From CADEED01 sp963839685 (GTDB taxonomy: Bacteria; Pseudomonadota; Gammaproteobacteria; Steroidobacterales; Steroidobacteraceae), in contig CAWIVS010000015.1 in NCBI GenBank assembly GCA_963839685.1, positions 60,297 to 124,296 of the forward strand: a stretch of DNA of 64,000 bases, given 5' to 3'. Under the pieces are notes generated by a model. It ran no database searches. It had not been told where the DNA came from and saw only the letters and a program-made list of their open reading frames with translations. Positions 35,501 through 44,987 of this stretch are shown piece by piece; the first letter of the stretch is position 1, and every line of letters begins with the position of its first letter. The position numbers and the translations under genes are program-made.

Positions 35501-35910
35501 GCGTGGGTGAGGGCGGCGAGTTCTATTCGCCCATGGCCATCTCCATCATTGGCGGCACCATCGTGTCCACGCTGCTGACGCTGCTGGTGGTGCCGAGCTT
35601 CTACGACAGCATCGAAATCGCGCGCGAGCGCGCCAGCGCCAAGTTGCACGCGCGCGCCGATCTCGGAAACCCGGCGGTGGCCTTCTTCACCACGCTCGCC
35701 GAGGCAATTCTCACCATCATTGGCGTGCGCGCGTTGTACCGCGCAGTCTGCGCGGTGATTGGCATCGAGCGGCGCGAACACCCGGTGCTGCGCCGTACGC
35801 GCATGACCGGTGAGCCGCCGCCGCGTGCCTGGGAGATGCCGAAGCCGTCGCGACGTGCGGTCGCCGTGAGCTCGAATCCCTACGCGCAGCGGCCCACGGC
35901 ACTCGACTAG
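32593..35910 (+). CDS. RND-family efflux transporter permease (HAE1 type)
   Basis: An intact 1105-residue pump. The N-terminal helix (PVTTVAIIIVLMCLGLLALKNL) is followed by a large periplasmic loop (IPDVEEPVMVVNFPYPGASPESVE). The second helix group carries the proton-relay aspartates in LSLAIGVLIDDAIVVREN. A second loop follows, then a helix group with LIALTLTRGSLNLMSFIGVIMLMGLVAKNAI-type motifs and LRLRPILMTTFALIAGMMPVAIG. The last 60 residues are a polar tail. It exports hydrophobic compounds with the adaptor upstream; which ones cannot be said. This is the longest gene here and shows no frame break. Confidence 0.93.
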   Translation: MFLSNFSIKQPVTTVAIIIVLMCLGLLALKNLRVNQIPDVEEPVMVVNFPYPGASPESVERDIVNRIEKSLMSIPQVHELRSTASDGNANFVIIYDFDKDMTESGDEIRNSIAAVRYKLPLEMREPVMYRWDPASEPIMNLGLSSTKQSHAEISRLAEDVLADQLRGVDGVAVVNIDGALRRELSVLLHAQKLREYNVAAGEVVAALRDQNTTAPVGRVKGELEEQNIRLVGRIERPSDFNDIVIKRQGNEVVRLGQVATVEDGFAEPGSYSLRSGRPNVGLSVIRQREASTVSVAERVRAKIEELNKTLPEGTTLEVTHDGGEEAKQSLDNVIHALVFGAGLTIFVVYIFLNSWRSTLITGLSLPTSAIAAFIAVWLCGFTLNFMTLLGLSLAIGVLIDDAIVVRENIVRHMERGEDRMTAARNGTAEIGLAVTATTLSIVAVFVPVAFMGGGAGEWFRPFAVTVAASVLVSLFISFTLDPMLSAYWGDPPGHAARERKGLEKYFARFNTWFDHQANRYGKVIEWCLHHRKWMASGAVLLLVGAITFQVKGGGRSEFLPKSDYGTLAIEVRTPSSTSLEYARSKVEKAAQLARNMPETESTDARVNATGGRIWVDVGDKGDRERSLEELAGALRDDLKQLVGAEYTVFDDLNQGAQKKVQFKFYGSDSRKLMELTNEFMEKLRQIPGAVDVGLSEQDPKDELRIELNRGLANQLGISVNDAAQTLRVAFAGVEVGDWVDPVGESRDVAVRLAPEDRVSASNIENLPISVTGTDMMVPLEQIATITYDKGPARIQHLDGKRTVTVAANVQGVDAGTVTEQAKKIADAMEYPPGFGQGLGGASQDQEELFAEMFTALIMGIFVMYLVLVMQFGSFTAPVAIMLSLPLSLIGVVLALTLTRGSLNLMSFIGVIMLMGLVAKNAILLLDCTREEEKRGVDREEALMHAGRLRLRPILMTTFALIAGMMPVAIGVGEGGEFYSPMAISIIGGTIVSTLLTLLVVPSFYDSIEIARERASAKLHARADLGNPAVAFFTTLAEAILTIIGVRALYRAVCAVIGIERREHPVLRRTRMTGEPPPRAWEMPKPSRRAVAVSSNPYAQRPTALD

Positions 35911-35942
35911 CGGATCACCGGATTCACTTCGGCAGCCACGAA

Positions 35943-35994
35943 AAATGGGGACATTCCTATTTTCCAGTTCAGGAAAATAGGAGTGTCCCCATTT
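35943..35994. repeat. REP-like palindrome, copy 1
   Basis: Two 23-base arms (35943-35965 and 35972-35994) beginning AAATGGGGACA pair with one mismatch around a 6-base loop. It lies between the convergent RND and GH2 genes, so it can act as a terminator on both strands. A near-identical element is at 42977-43042. Confidence 0.85.
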
Positions 35995-36061
35995 CCTTTG
36001 TTTAGTTAGCCACGCTCAGCCACTGCGCCGTCGTCATTCTCACTTTGCCCGCATGACGGGC

Positions 36062-38825
36062 TCAGCGACGGGGCGCGATCGAAAAAATGAGCTCGCCCTG
36101 CAGTGCGCCATGGAATTCGGTGCTCTGGGACTCGGGACCGAGCACTTCGGGCGACGCAAACTTGCTGCCGATGGGCGGCACGGCGTGCAGAAACGCCCAG
36201 CCCACGTCGGGCAGATCGATGACCGGCTTGTCGACGGGCGATGGGCGATACAGCCCGAACCAAGGCACGTTCCCGCTGTTGCGGATGACGAAGTTCGCGT
36301 CGTGGGTCTGCATTTCGAGCCAGCGCCATTCGCCGAAGAAGCCCTCGAACTCCGGGTACTGGTAGCTCACTCCCGGGATCGAGCGGGAGAACGGAGTCTC
36401 GTGCAGGCCGAATTCCGTGCCGGCCAGGCGGTTCTTCCAGATGCGGTACGGGCCCGCACCCACCCAGCGCTTTGCGGTGACCTCGCTTTCCGGGAACGCG
36501 AAGCTCAGCCCGAGGATGTCGGCGGCGCCTTCGAATTCCATACGGTACCTAACTACCAGCCCGTCGCCGCGGCCAAGCCACGTGACCTCGCGCAGCGCGC
36601 CGTCGTAGCGGGCACGCGCCAGGACTCCAGGCTCATGCGCAGGAGCCAGCTGCAACGAGCGCAACCGGTTCGCGCTGGCGACTGCTTCGAAATTTCGTCC
36701 ACCTGTGACGCGGCGCCACGCGGCCAGCGCCGGACCGCGCAGCGGCAGGGCGCGGCCATCGACCTCGAGCGCTGCCAGCTGACCTGTTGTGGCATCGAAT
36801 CTCAGCCGATAAGCGCCTGACTGGATCCAGTCACCGGCTTTCGTGGCTTTCGGAGTCGCTGCCTTGGGAAGCGGCGCCGCGGTGCCGGGGATCACCCATT
36901 TCCAAAGAGGCGCCCGCGAGGGGTCGAGTACCTCCAGCTCGATGATCTCATCGACGCCCAGGGACGCCGGCGCGGCCATCTGCCAGTCCCGGCTTTGGTG
37001 TGGCGCCAGTGGCGGAGCGGTGGCGCTTCCCTCGGCCAGCGTCACGGCGGATCCACCCGCGCCCGCAACCGGCAGGCGCAGCGCGCGCCAGCGTAACGAG
37101 CAGCGTTCCAGATCCATGAAGTCGTAGCGATTCTCGAGTCGCATGCGCAGCGTGTTGGGCTCGAAGGCCAGGTTCGTGAGCTGCACCGGCGACCAGATCT
37201 GTTTCACTGCGAAGAAGCTGCCTTCCTTTTCATGGCGCGCGCCCACCACGCCGTCCGGCGCCGAGTTGCCCATGTTGTCGATGCGCCCGTCGCGATCGGT
37301 GCGCGCGACGCCTTCGTCGGCGAAGGCCCAGAAGAATGCGCCCGCGACCGTGGGACTGGCGCCCATCACGTTCCAGTAGTCGCGCAGCCCCGCGCCGATG
37401 CCGCCGTCGTACAGCCCGTGCAGGAACTCGGTGGGCATGAAGATGTCCGGCCCGGCGCTCAGTTTCACTGTGCTGTCGTAGTTCTCGTAGTGGTCGGTGT
37501 TGATGCCGCCGTGTATGGCCCAGGGATGCAGCACGGGGCGGCGTTGCGGATCCCAGTGCGCGAATTCGCCGTCGTTGTCTGTGTTCCAGCCGCCCTCGTT
37601 GCCGTTGTCCCAAAACAGGATGCTGGGATGGTTCGCGTCGCGGCGGATCATCTGGCCGATGAGCCGCGCGCCCGTGGGTGTGTCGTAGAAGCCCTGCCAG
37701 CCGGCGAGCTCGTTCAGCACGTAGAGTCCGAGTTCATCCGCCGCTTCGAGGAAGGATGGATCCGGCGGATAGTGCGACATGCGCACCGCGTTCATGTTGG
37801 CGGACTTGATGAGCCGTGCATCGGCGTAATTCTGCTCGCGTGTCAGAGTGCGGCCGGTGTCGGGCGCGAAGCTGTGGCGGTTGATGCCCTTGAGCACGAT
37901 CTTGCGACCGTTGAGATAGACGCCATCGCGCTCGCGCACTTCGAGCGTGCGAAAACCAAAGCGCTCGCGCTGCTGGTGCAGCGCGCCGCGCGGACCTGCG
38001 AGCGCGAAGTCCGCGGTGTACAGATTGGGCGTCTCTGCCGACCACAACGCGGGGGCGGCAAGTCTTCCCGTTACCGTGGCCGAGTCGCCGGCCACTTGTG
38101 CCGTGAGTGGCACGCCCCGCGCATCCCCCGCGGCATCTCGCAACGTCACACTCACGCGCGTGCCGGAGGGTGGTGTGCGGTTGAGATGCACTTGCGCCGT
38201 GAAGCTGCCGTCGGCGCGCGCGTCGATGGCGATCCAGGTCATGTGATGTTGCGGCCGCGCCTCCAGCCACACGGGCCGGTAGATGCCGCCGAAGGTCCAG
38301 TAGTCGCCGCGGCGTTCGGCGAGATTCACGCTCTTGTTGGCCGATTCCTTGGATACGCGCACTTCGACGTCGTTGCTGGCCAGGCTTCACCAGTCGCGTG
38401 ATGTCGTAGTCGAAGCGATAGAACCCGCCCTGGTGCGCGGGTCCGGCCGGCTTGCCGTTGATGAACACCGTGGTGTCGGTCATCACGGCCTCGAACACGA
38501 TACGGATCTCGCGGCCTTTCCAACTCTTCGGCAAATCGAAACTGCGACGATAGGTGCCGGTCTCCTTCGGGATGACCGGATCGTCGTCGGGTTTTCCCCG
38601 GCCCTCGGTGCCGTAGTAGTAGCGCCCGAAACCTTGCTGCTCCCAGCAAGAGGGTACCTTGATCCTTTTCCATTCGCCGGCGCCGCCTCCGGTGTCGAGG
38701 CGGAAATCCCAGTAGACAGGCGCTTCGCCGGCTTCGCCCCTCCCTGAGAGCGGCAGCACCTCAGTGGTCGAGGCGCAGGTCAGCGCCGGCATCGCGGCCA
38801 ACATCAGTGTTGCAATTCGCACCAA
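36062..38825 (-). CDS. Family 2 glycoside hydrolase, beta-galactosidase-like (one frame break)
   Basis: A secreted GH2 enzyme. It has a signal peptide (IATLMLAAMPALTCA), an N-terminal sugar-binding domain (KRIKVPSCWEQQGFGRYYYG, FEAVMTDTTVFINGKPAG), an immunoglobulin-like domain, then the TIM barrel (GINRHSFAPDTGRTLTREQ, MNAVRMSHYPPDPSFLEAAD). The acid/base glutamate is in WDNGNEGGWN and the nucleophile region is FMPTEFLHGLY. C-terminal beta domains complete the usual LacZ-like length. The frame breaks near 38383 between ITRLVKPGQQ and VEVRVSKESAN. The gene follows the exo-rhamnogalacturonan lyase by 9 bases on the same strand, so removal of beta-galactose side chains from pectin is a plausible job. 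Confidence 0.85.
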
Positions 38826-38834
38826 TCGCCTCCC

Positions 38835-41555
38835 TCAGAAGCGCGCGTACGCCAGGCACACGATGCCCGCCAGTCCCCATTGCGCGCTCGAGTTGGTGGA
38901 AATGCCCGGACCTTCGTCGACTGGATTCAACACCGCGGGTGCCTCGATGCGCTTCGCGACGAACTCCTGTGCGCGGACCATAACCGGCGCGACCCGCGGT
39001 GAATTCCTGCCAGGCGCGCGCGGCGAGCTTCGGGTCTTTTTGTTTGTAGGCCGCATATGCCGTGAGCCGCGAGTGACCCTGCTGCAGGTTGAGCGCGGCC
39101 CAGCTCCTCGCCCAGCGCGGCCTTTTGCTCTTCGGCCGGCGCGTTGTAGAGCTCGCAGTACTGCAGCCAGGCACGCTCGAATTCGGGAACCTCGAGCAGC
39201 TCGATGAGCTCGGCGCAGATTTCGGGCAGGCCAAACGCCGCGGAAAGATGCGAGACGCTGACGCTGTCGTCTCTGGCGATGTCGAATGCGCCGGTGACCA
39301 GGTTGAGTCGCGCGCCGCCCGTGAAGAAACCGCGCGGCTGCGCGCCGATGGTCCTCATGCTCGCGAGCAGGCGATCGCGCATCTTCGGATCACGCGTACG
39401 CTCCCACTCGGTGAGCCACGCGCTTGCCAGCGATCCCCAGTCGGTGCCGAATCCCAGGTGCGCGAAATCCCCATGCGGATCGACGACGGGCCGCGTCGCG
39501 GAATCGGCCAGCTTGCGGCCTGGCGGGACGGTGCGCAGCGTACGCGCCGCTTCGAGCTGTTCGCGCATGAGATCCCCGACGCGTTCATCGGCGGTCAGGA
39601 AATAGTAGAAGCGCCGGTTCAACGCCGTACTGATGCGCAGTTGTTTGGCCGAGCAGCCCCAGTGCTGCACGTTGTGACGCGAACCCAGCGGCGCGAAGCG
39701 CCCGAGGTGGTGCACGTCCACTTCGCCGGTGTGCCGGGTCATGGCCTCGGCGAAACGGAACGCATCGGCGCGTCCCGAGCGCAGGAAATACATCCACAAC
39801 CACACGTCGGTGGCCAGCTCCGAGTTGTCCCACGCATAACCGCCGATGTCGTAGCGCCATTCATGGCGGTCGAAATCGTAGGTGTGCATCACGTCGCCAT
39901 AGTTCCAGAACCCATACCAGCGGCGCTGATCCTGCTGGCCGCGGTAGAAGTCGAACATCCAGTCGAGCTGCTGCTCGAGCGCGGCGTGTTGCGGCGGGGT
40001 CTGCGACGGCAGCGACAATGCGTGGCCGAACACGCCCGCGTCGACGGTAGTTTGAGGTGTGGGCACGATGACCGCGGGTTGGCGCAGCGCCTGCGCCAGC
40101 TCGGCGAGCCGCGCTCGTGGCGGTGTGGCCGGCAGCACCCACAACAGAAGCTCGCTGGTGCGCGCCACGCCCAGCGGCGTGCCAAAACCCGGTTCGTAGT
40201 CCTCGTAGGTGATCTCGAGGCCGCCCTGGTATTGCTTCTCGTAGGTGTCCTGCCCCAGGCCGTCGTGATAGAAGCGCAGGTCCATGGGTTGCGCATCCGG
40301 CGCCCACACCCAAAGCGTGATGGTGGCCGCGTCGCCCTGCGCGCCGCGGATATCGAGCTGCGCCGGATGGCTCTGCCAGAAATTGCGAATCCCAAAAGCG
40401 ACGCCGCCCGCCGGTCCACCGAAGTAACCGAGACCGCTGGCGCGGCCGCCGCCCGCACTGTCGAGCCAGGCGTGGCCATCGGCGGTGCGCTTGCGGATGG
40501 TGAAGGAGTCGGCGTTCGGCTGAAGCAGCGTCCAGTCGCCGAACGCCGGGATGTATTGCAGACAACTTCGATGCCGTGGGCGCGATCGACGGCGACGGCG
40601 TCACCCGCAATCTGCGCCTGGCGCGCCGCCGTCCCCGGGTCACGACGCAGGCCGGTGAGCCCGCGCACCGCTTCGCCGAACAGGCCGTCGCATCGCCAAT
40701 GAAACGAACATGCCGGTCGTAGAGCGGGTCGCTGGTGGGCACGGTGAATCGCAGGCCGATGCCGCGAATGAAATCGCGCGATTCGTCACCGTCAAAGACG
40801 ATGGTGTGCAGCACGCGCAGCGCGTCACTGCCGGCGTAGAAATACAGCCGCAGGGTGAAGGGCAACCAGCGCCGTTGAGATTCGCCGTGCGCATGTTTGC
40901 CTTCGAGTCTCACCACCGCGCGTGCCGGGCCGCGCTGTTCGACGACCACGTTTTCCAGCACGCCTTCGAACTTCTGCTGCGTGAGCCGGGTGTCATCGGC
41001 GCTCGCCGCGCCATCCTGCCGCAGCAGCACGAGCTTGCCGTCGCGCAAGGCGACGGTGCCGTTGCGCTCGATCGAGGTGATGACGTTGCCGCCGGTGCGC
41101 GCGACGCGGCAAACGAAACGGCCCGTGTCGATCTCTACGCCGCCGTCGCTTTCCTTCACCGTGACGACGCTCGCAAGCCTGGGTGCGGATCGCTGCGCGA
41201 TCACCTCGAAGGGACCGCCGCCCGGCGCGGCACCGGGAGCGAGGGCGTGCGCCGTCCACTTGAGCGAGCCGTCCGGCCACCAGGCGAGTGGCCAGCTTTG
41301 CAGCGGAACGAGGCGGCCTGCTGCGTCACGCAGCGCGTATTGCCTGGCGCGCTGTCGGCCGCGAGGCCACGGTGTTCCCCAGGTCACGCCTTGATCCACG
41401 ACAGGCGCACCGCCGTCCAGCCAGTGAACCCACGCCCCAGGGCCAGGGTTGGGTGTGCTGGCGCCACCGCCGGCTTGCTGCGCTGCAATTGGCGTGGCGA
41501 GAGTCACGGCCGCACCCGTGGACAGGAATTGGCGCCGTGAGATCTTGTTCCTCAT
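38835..41555 (-). CDS. Exo-rhamnogalacturonan lyase family protein (PL26, PcRGLX/YetA-like), several frame breaks
   Basis: A Tat-type signal (SRRQFLSTGAA) starts a protein of about 900 residues. The N-terminal RIFT-barrel signature is present: WLDGGAPVVDQGVTWGTPWPR, LVPLQSWPLAWWPDGSLKW. The middle (YIPAFGDWTLLQPNADSF, RRWYGFWNYGDVMHTYD, YAWDNSELATDVWLW) is the catalytic alpha/alpha barrel. The C-terminus STNSSAQWGLAGIVCLAYARF matches the family end. Frame changes near 40690, 40558, 39115 and 39010 must be bridged. So many breaks could be error clusters or real decay; conserved blocks on both sides of each break favour error. It probably cleaves unsaturated or reducing ends of rhamnogalacturonan I. 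It starts an operon with the GH2 gene. Confidence 0.8.
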
Positions 41556-41637
41556 CGATACCCCGTCGATATGTCAAATTGCCGCGGCCGTTTTAACACT
41601 TGCAGCAGGATCGCGAGCCGCGTCACGTCGACTGTAA

Positions 41638-42979
41638 ATGGATTCTGTAACCCTGCGCGTCGAGGAGTTTCTTCGAGAAAGTCAGGGAATGGACCCACGT
41701 CAGTCCACATTGGCCTCAGCTTCGTCGGATACGGGCCAGACCACCATTCGTGCGTCTGTGCTCAACGAGCAGGTCATCGAAGTTGCGCCTGGCTGGGTCG
41801 CCGCCCTGGAGCAGGCCCTTCCGCATGCGCGTTATCGCGCCCTCGCGCTGTACGACGCGCGCGGAGAAGTTCTCCATTGCACCTCCACCGATTTCGGCAT
41901 CGAGTTCCGCGCGGCACTCAACGATGCGCTGGATGCCTTCGTGCTCGGTGCGGCGCGCGAATCGCGCTTCCTGCGCGGCGAGGGCACCCGCACGGCGGTG
42001 ATGCTGGCGCTGCGCGACCTGCATTCGGCGCTGCAGGGTGTCTGCCTGTTCATCGTCGAAGACACGCCGCCAGAAGATCGAAGATCCTGCCGCCAGGTTT
42101 CTCACGCCGGCCGTGCAGACCATCCTGACCGACATCGCTTCTGAAGTTGCGCAGACCCTGCACGCCATGCCGCGCCAGCAGCCGCCCAAGCCGCGGGCGC
42201 CGGTGCCCCTGCCGCTCGAAGCGGTTTACGCGCAGATCCGCGAGCAGGAAGTGGTATTGCGCGTGCAGCAGCTGATGCGCCTGCGCAAGGCCGAAGGCAT
42301 TCGGCGCTTCGAGGTGTTGCTGCGGCACATGGTCGACGGAGAAGAGCAGTCGCCCGAGCGCGTCATGCAGACCGCGGCGATTCACGGGCTCGCGTCGATG
42401 ATCGACCGCCGCGTGATCGGCGAACTCATCGGCTGGCTGCATCGAAATCCCACCGTGTGGAAGCGCGACCCTCCCGCCTTTTCGGTGAATCTGTCCGACG
42501 CCGCCGTCATCGAGCCGCACTTCATCAATTTCGTGGAGAGCTGCCTGCAGAAGTCGGGGCTACCTCCGGGGCTCATCGGCGTGGAATTTTCCGAGCGCGT
42601 GTGCCTCACGCATCCGAACGAAGTGGTGCCGGCGCTCGATGTGTTCGCGCGCTCCGGCGTGCCGGTGGCCATCGACGACTTCAACGTGGTCGGCGCTGGC
42701 ATGCCCATCCTCGATCACCCGGCGATACGCCTGATCAAGATCGACGCCGAGCTCACCACACACGCGCTCGAGCATCGCCTCACGCAGGCGCGCGTCGTGG
42801 GCCTGGTACAGACCGCAAAGGTGATGGGATTGCAGACCGTCGCCAAGCGCGTGGTAGGCGGCGATCAAAGCAACTGGCTCACCGCGCTCGGCGTGGATTT
42901 CGTGCAGAGCTTCGAGCTGTCGCCGCCAGTGGCCCTGGATACTTTGTTAGGCCCGCCCACCAGGGAAAACGCCGGCTAG
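41638..42979 (+). CDS. Degenerate EAL-domain protein (one frame break)
   Basis: The first 140 residues are not recognised. A C-terminal EAL-type domain (about 200-430) has most phosphodiesterase landmarks: FEVLLR (EVL form), FSVNLSD, GVEFSERV, VAIDDFNVVGAG, IKIDAEL and VDFVQSFELS. The AEGVE motif is replaced by AKRVV, so the glutamate proposed as general base is missing and the domain is probably a c-di-GMP sensor rather than an enzyme. There is no GGDEF domain. The frame changes near 42070. It converges on a PilZ gene; the two stop codons sit at the two ends of a perfect palindrome. It is transcribed divergently from the pectin genes. Confidence 0.82.
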
Positions 42980-43042
42980 AAGAAAATGGGGACATCCCTA
43001 TTTTCCTCCGACGGAAAATAGGGATGTCCCCATTTTCTTCTA
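42977..43042. repeat. REP-like palindrome, copy 2, bounded by two stop codons
   Basis: Perfect 30-base arms (42977-43006 and 43013-43042) around TCCGAC. Each arm includes the AAAATGGGGACATCCCTA core of copy 1 (one or two changes). The outermost TAG on each strand is the stop codon of the EAL gene and the PilZ gene. Probably also a bidirectional terminator. Confidence 0.9.
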
Positions 43043-43348
43043 TCGCGCGGTGTAGGCGTCCATCATGAGCCCGGTGCCGCCGCGCGAGACGTGTGCGACC
43101 ACCGCGGTACGACGATGCAGCTTGGTGACCGCGCCGAGATTGATCGCAAATGCGAGTTCGACCTGCTGTCCCTTGCGCAATCCGAGATTGGTGGTCTCGA
43201 CGAACACGCCGGTCGCGGAGAGGTTGATGGCCCGGCAGAGTTTTTTCCGACCGGACGGGGTCGTGATATAGACAGTCGTGCGCGCGCGGTGCCTGGTATG
43301 GAGCCTGCGCTCTACCGACTGGATCCCCGCTGTTGTTGTTTTGCTCAT
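43040..43348 (-). CDS. PilZ-domain protein
   Basis: A 102-residue single-domain protein. The c-di-GMP-binding signatures are visible: an Arg-rich RRLHTRHRART segment (R-x-x-x-R) and NLSATGVFVET ((D/N)-x-S-x-x-G). It probably binds c-di-GMP and acts as a small adaptor, possibly for the pili encoded nearby; the link is inferred from distance only. ATG 43348 follows AGGAG. Its TAG stop forms one end of the palindrome at 42977-43042. Confidence 0.87.
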   Translation of the reverse strand: MSKTTTAGIQSVERRLHTRHRARTTVYITTPSGRKKLCRAINLSATGVFVETTNLGLRKGQQVELAFAINLGAVTKLHRRTAVVAHVSRGGTGLMMDAYTAR

Positions 43349-43440
43349 CAAGCTCTCCTGGGAGGATTATTGCCCTGAGAGGTGTGTCTTTGAACGGAAC
43401 TGAACTTAATGGGTTTCGTGAAAAATTTCACGCTTTCGGT

Positions 43441-44448
43441 TTACGACGACAGAGCGGTCGCGTCTGCCACCCGGAGCCGGATGAAAACGGGGCAGTGATC
43501 TGACAATTTGCGGCGCACCGCGTCCCGGGGTCGGTAAAATGCGCGCCCGAAAGAGTCCGGGACCAGCCCACGCGCCATGCGGCGCCCCAGGACGATGTAA
43601 TCGATGTACCCGCTGAAGGTCTGGTAGGGCGAGCAGTTCTGAAAGGTTTGCCCGTCTGCGGTATTGACGAGCACGGCTTCGGGCGGATCGGCATCGTCGA
43701 TGGCGCCCCAAAGCGAACTTTCGGCCGCTTCCCGGCGCAAATCCCGATTGAAATCCCCCAATACCGCGAACGACATCTGTGCGCGGGCCTGCGAATCGAT
43801 CCATCCCTCGAGTGCCGGTACCTGCCGGGCGAGCTCGGCGCACCCCCGTCGATCCGACCCCAGCGGCTCGCGTGAGCAGCCCGACTTCAGATGAATGGAA
43901 AGCAGGCGCAGCTCCTGGGCGGTCCCAGGGAAAACCCGAAGCTCCACGCCGCGCCGCACATCGTCGTCGAGCGAAATGTCCCTGAGGTCGGGGCCGCAGG
44001 CGAACGGCAGGCCGCGGCGGATCGCGAAGCCGTTATTTTGCACTGCGACGCGCCCCGAAAAGCAAAACTCGTGCTCGGAAAACACAAGCCGCGCGGCTTC
44101 TGGCCCGTCGACTTCCTGCAGCGCGATGACATCGGCATCGAGCGCGCGTGCGTAGCGGCGCAATGCGGCAATGTCTTCGTTGCTGCGCGCCAACTCGTGC
44201 GCGACATCGCAGGGCACGGCGCGCCGCGCGCCGTGACGAGGCGCATCCGCCGGCGTGCAGGCTGGGGCCAATGCCCGCAGCGTTTCCGGTTGCATGAACC
44301 ACTCGAGATTCCAGGTGGCGAGTTTCAACTCGCGGGACTGGTTCGTGGGGGCCGCCGCGCTCGAAGAGAAAACGACCAGGGCGGTGACCAGCCAGGTGCG
44401 TGCGTCGATGGCGCGAAACCTAAGTGGCATGTGCGATGAGTGTCGCAC
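43441..44448 (-). CDS. Secreted endonuclease/exonuclease/phosphatase-family protein
   Basis: A 335-residue EEP-fold hydrolase with an N-terminal signal (ARTWLVTALVVFSSSAAA). Catalytic landmarks are ATWNLEWF (Asn), IALQEVDG (metal-binding Glu), LLSIHLKSGC (His), AVLGDFNRDL (Asp-Asn pair) and RKLSDHCPVFI (Asp-His). Members include DNases, sphingomyelinases and inositol phosphatases, so the substrate is open. It may start at ATG 44430. Cysteine pairs (CTPADAPRHGARRAVPC and others) suggest periplasmic or extracellular disulfides. It stands alone between the PilZ and pilin genes. Confidence 0.82.
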   Translation of the reverse strand: MRHSSHMPLRFRAIDARTWLVTALVVFSSSAAAPTNQSRELKLATWNLEWFMQPETLRALAPACTPADAPRHGARRAVPCDVAHELARSNEDIAALRRYARALDADVIALQEVDGPEAARLVFSEHEFCFSGRVAVQNNGFAIRRGLPFACGPDLRDISLDDDVRRGVELRVFPGTAQELRLLSIHLKSGCSREPLGSDRRGCAELARQVPALEGWIDSQARAQMSFAVLGDFNRDLRREAAESSLWGAIDDADPPEAVLVNTADGQTFQNCSPYQTFSGYIDYIVLGRRMARGLVPDSFGRAFYRPRDAVRRKLSDHCPVFIRLRVADATALSS

Positions 44449-44518
44449 GCGCTGCGCGGGGTCACTGAAAAAAAAGCGCGGCCCGGAGGCCGCGCGTCAT
44501 CGAGATGTAACTGGACGA

Positions 44519-44987
44519 TCAGCGCCAGCAGGACTGCACGCCGCTCGACCCGGAAACGCCCTTGGTACCGCGCTGGTTGATGGTGAAATTCGCGCATTGC
44601 TCGTCGTCGGTCTGGCCGCCACCGGCACGGGGGGCGGCGGTGGCCACGTAGGTCTGGCCGTCATCAGCGAGCTCGACCTCGATCGTGTACTTGCCCGTCT
44701 CGGTGGTCGCCAGGAGTACCGAGGCCATCCGGCGAGGCGTCGGTGAGGTTGTCGGTGAAGGAATTGTTCTGCATGTAGAACTTTTCCTGCGCCGTCTGCA
44801 GCTGCAGCAGTGCAATCTTCGCTTCCGATCGTTGCGTGCGGATCAGGTACTGGCGATAGGTCGGGATCGCCACCGACGCGAGGATCGCGACGATGCCGAC
44901 CACGGCCATCAGTTCCAGCAGCGAGACACCACGCTGGCGCCTGGCGCGAGCCGCGGTCAACAGTCCTTCAACCATGTGATAGCTCAT
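44519..44987 (-). CDS. pilE: Type IV pilin-like protein PilE (one frame break)
   Basis: A minor or major type IV pilin. The class III leader ends RQRG, and the mature N-terminus VSLLELMAVVGIVAILASVAIPTY has Glu5 of the pilin helix. EAKIALLQLQTAQEKFYMQN follows. The C-terminal half is read in a second frame from about 44725 (TTETGKYTIEVELADDGQTY, EQCANFTINQRGTKG, SSGVQSCW) and contains the disulfide-bonded D-region cysteines. Start ATG 44987 overlaps the pilY1 stop (ATGA). It is the last gene of the fimT-pilVWX-pilY1 operon, the typical arrangement in Xanthomonadales. Confidence 0.88.

Noticed and set aside
37232..38401. Long + strand frames across the GH2 and PL26 genes
   Set aside because: Low-complexity shadow frames; the minus strand carries recognisable GH2 and PL26 motifs.
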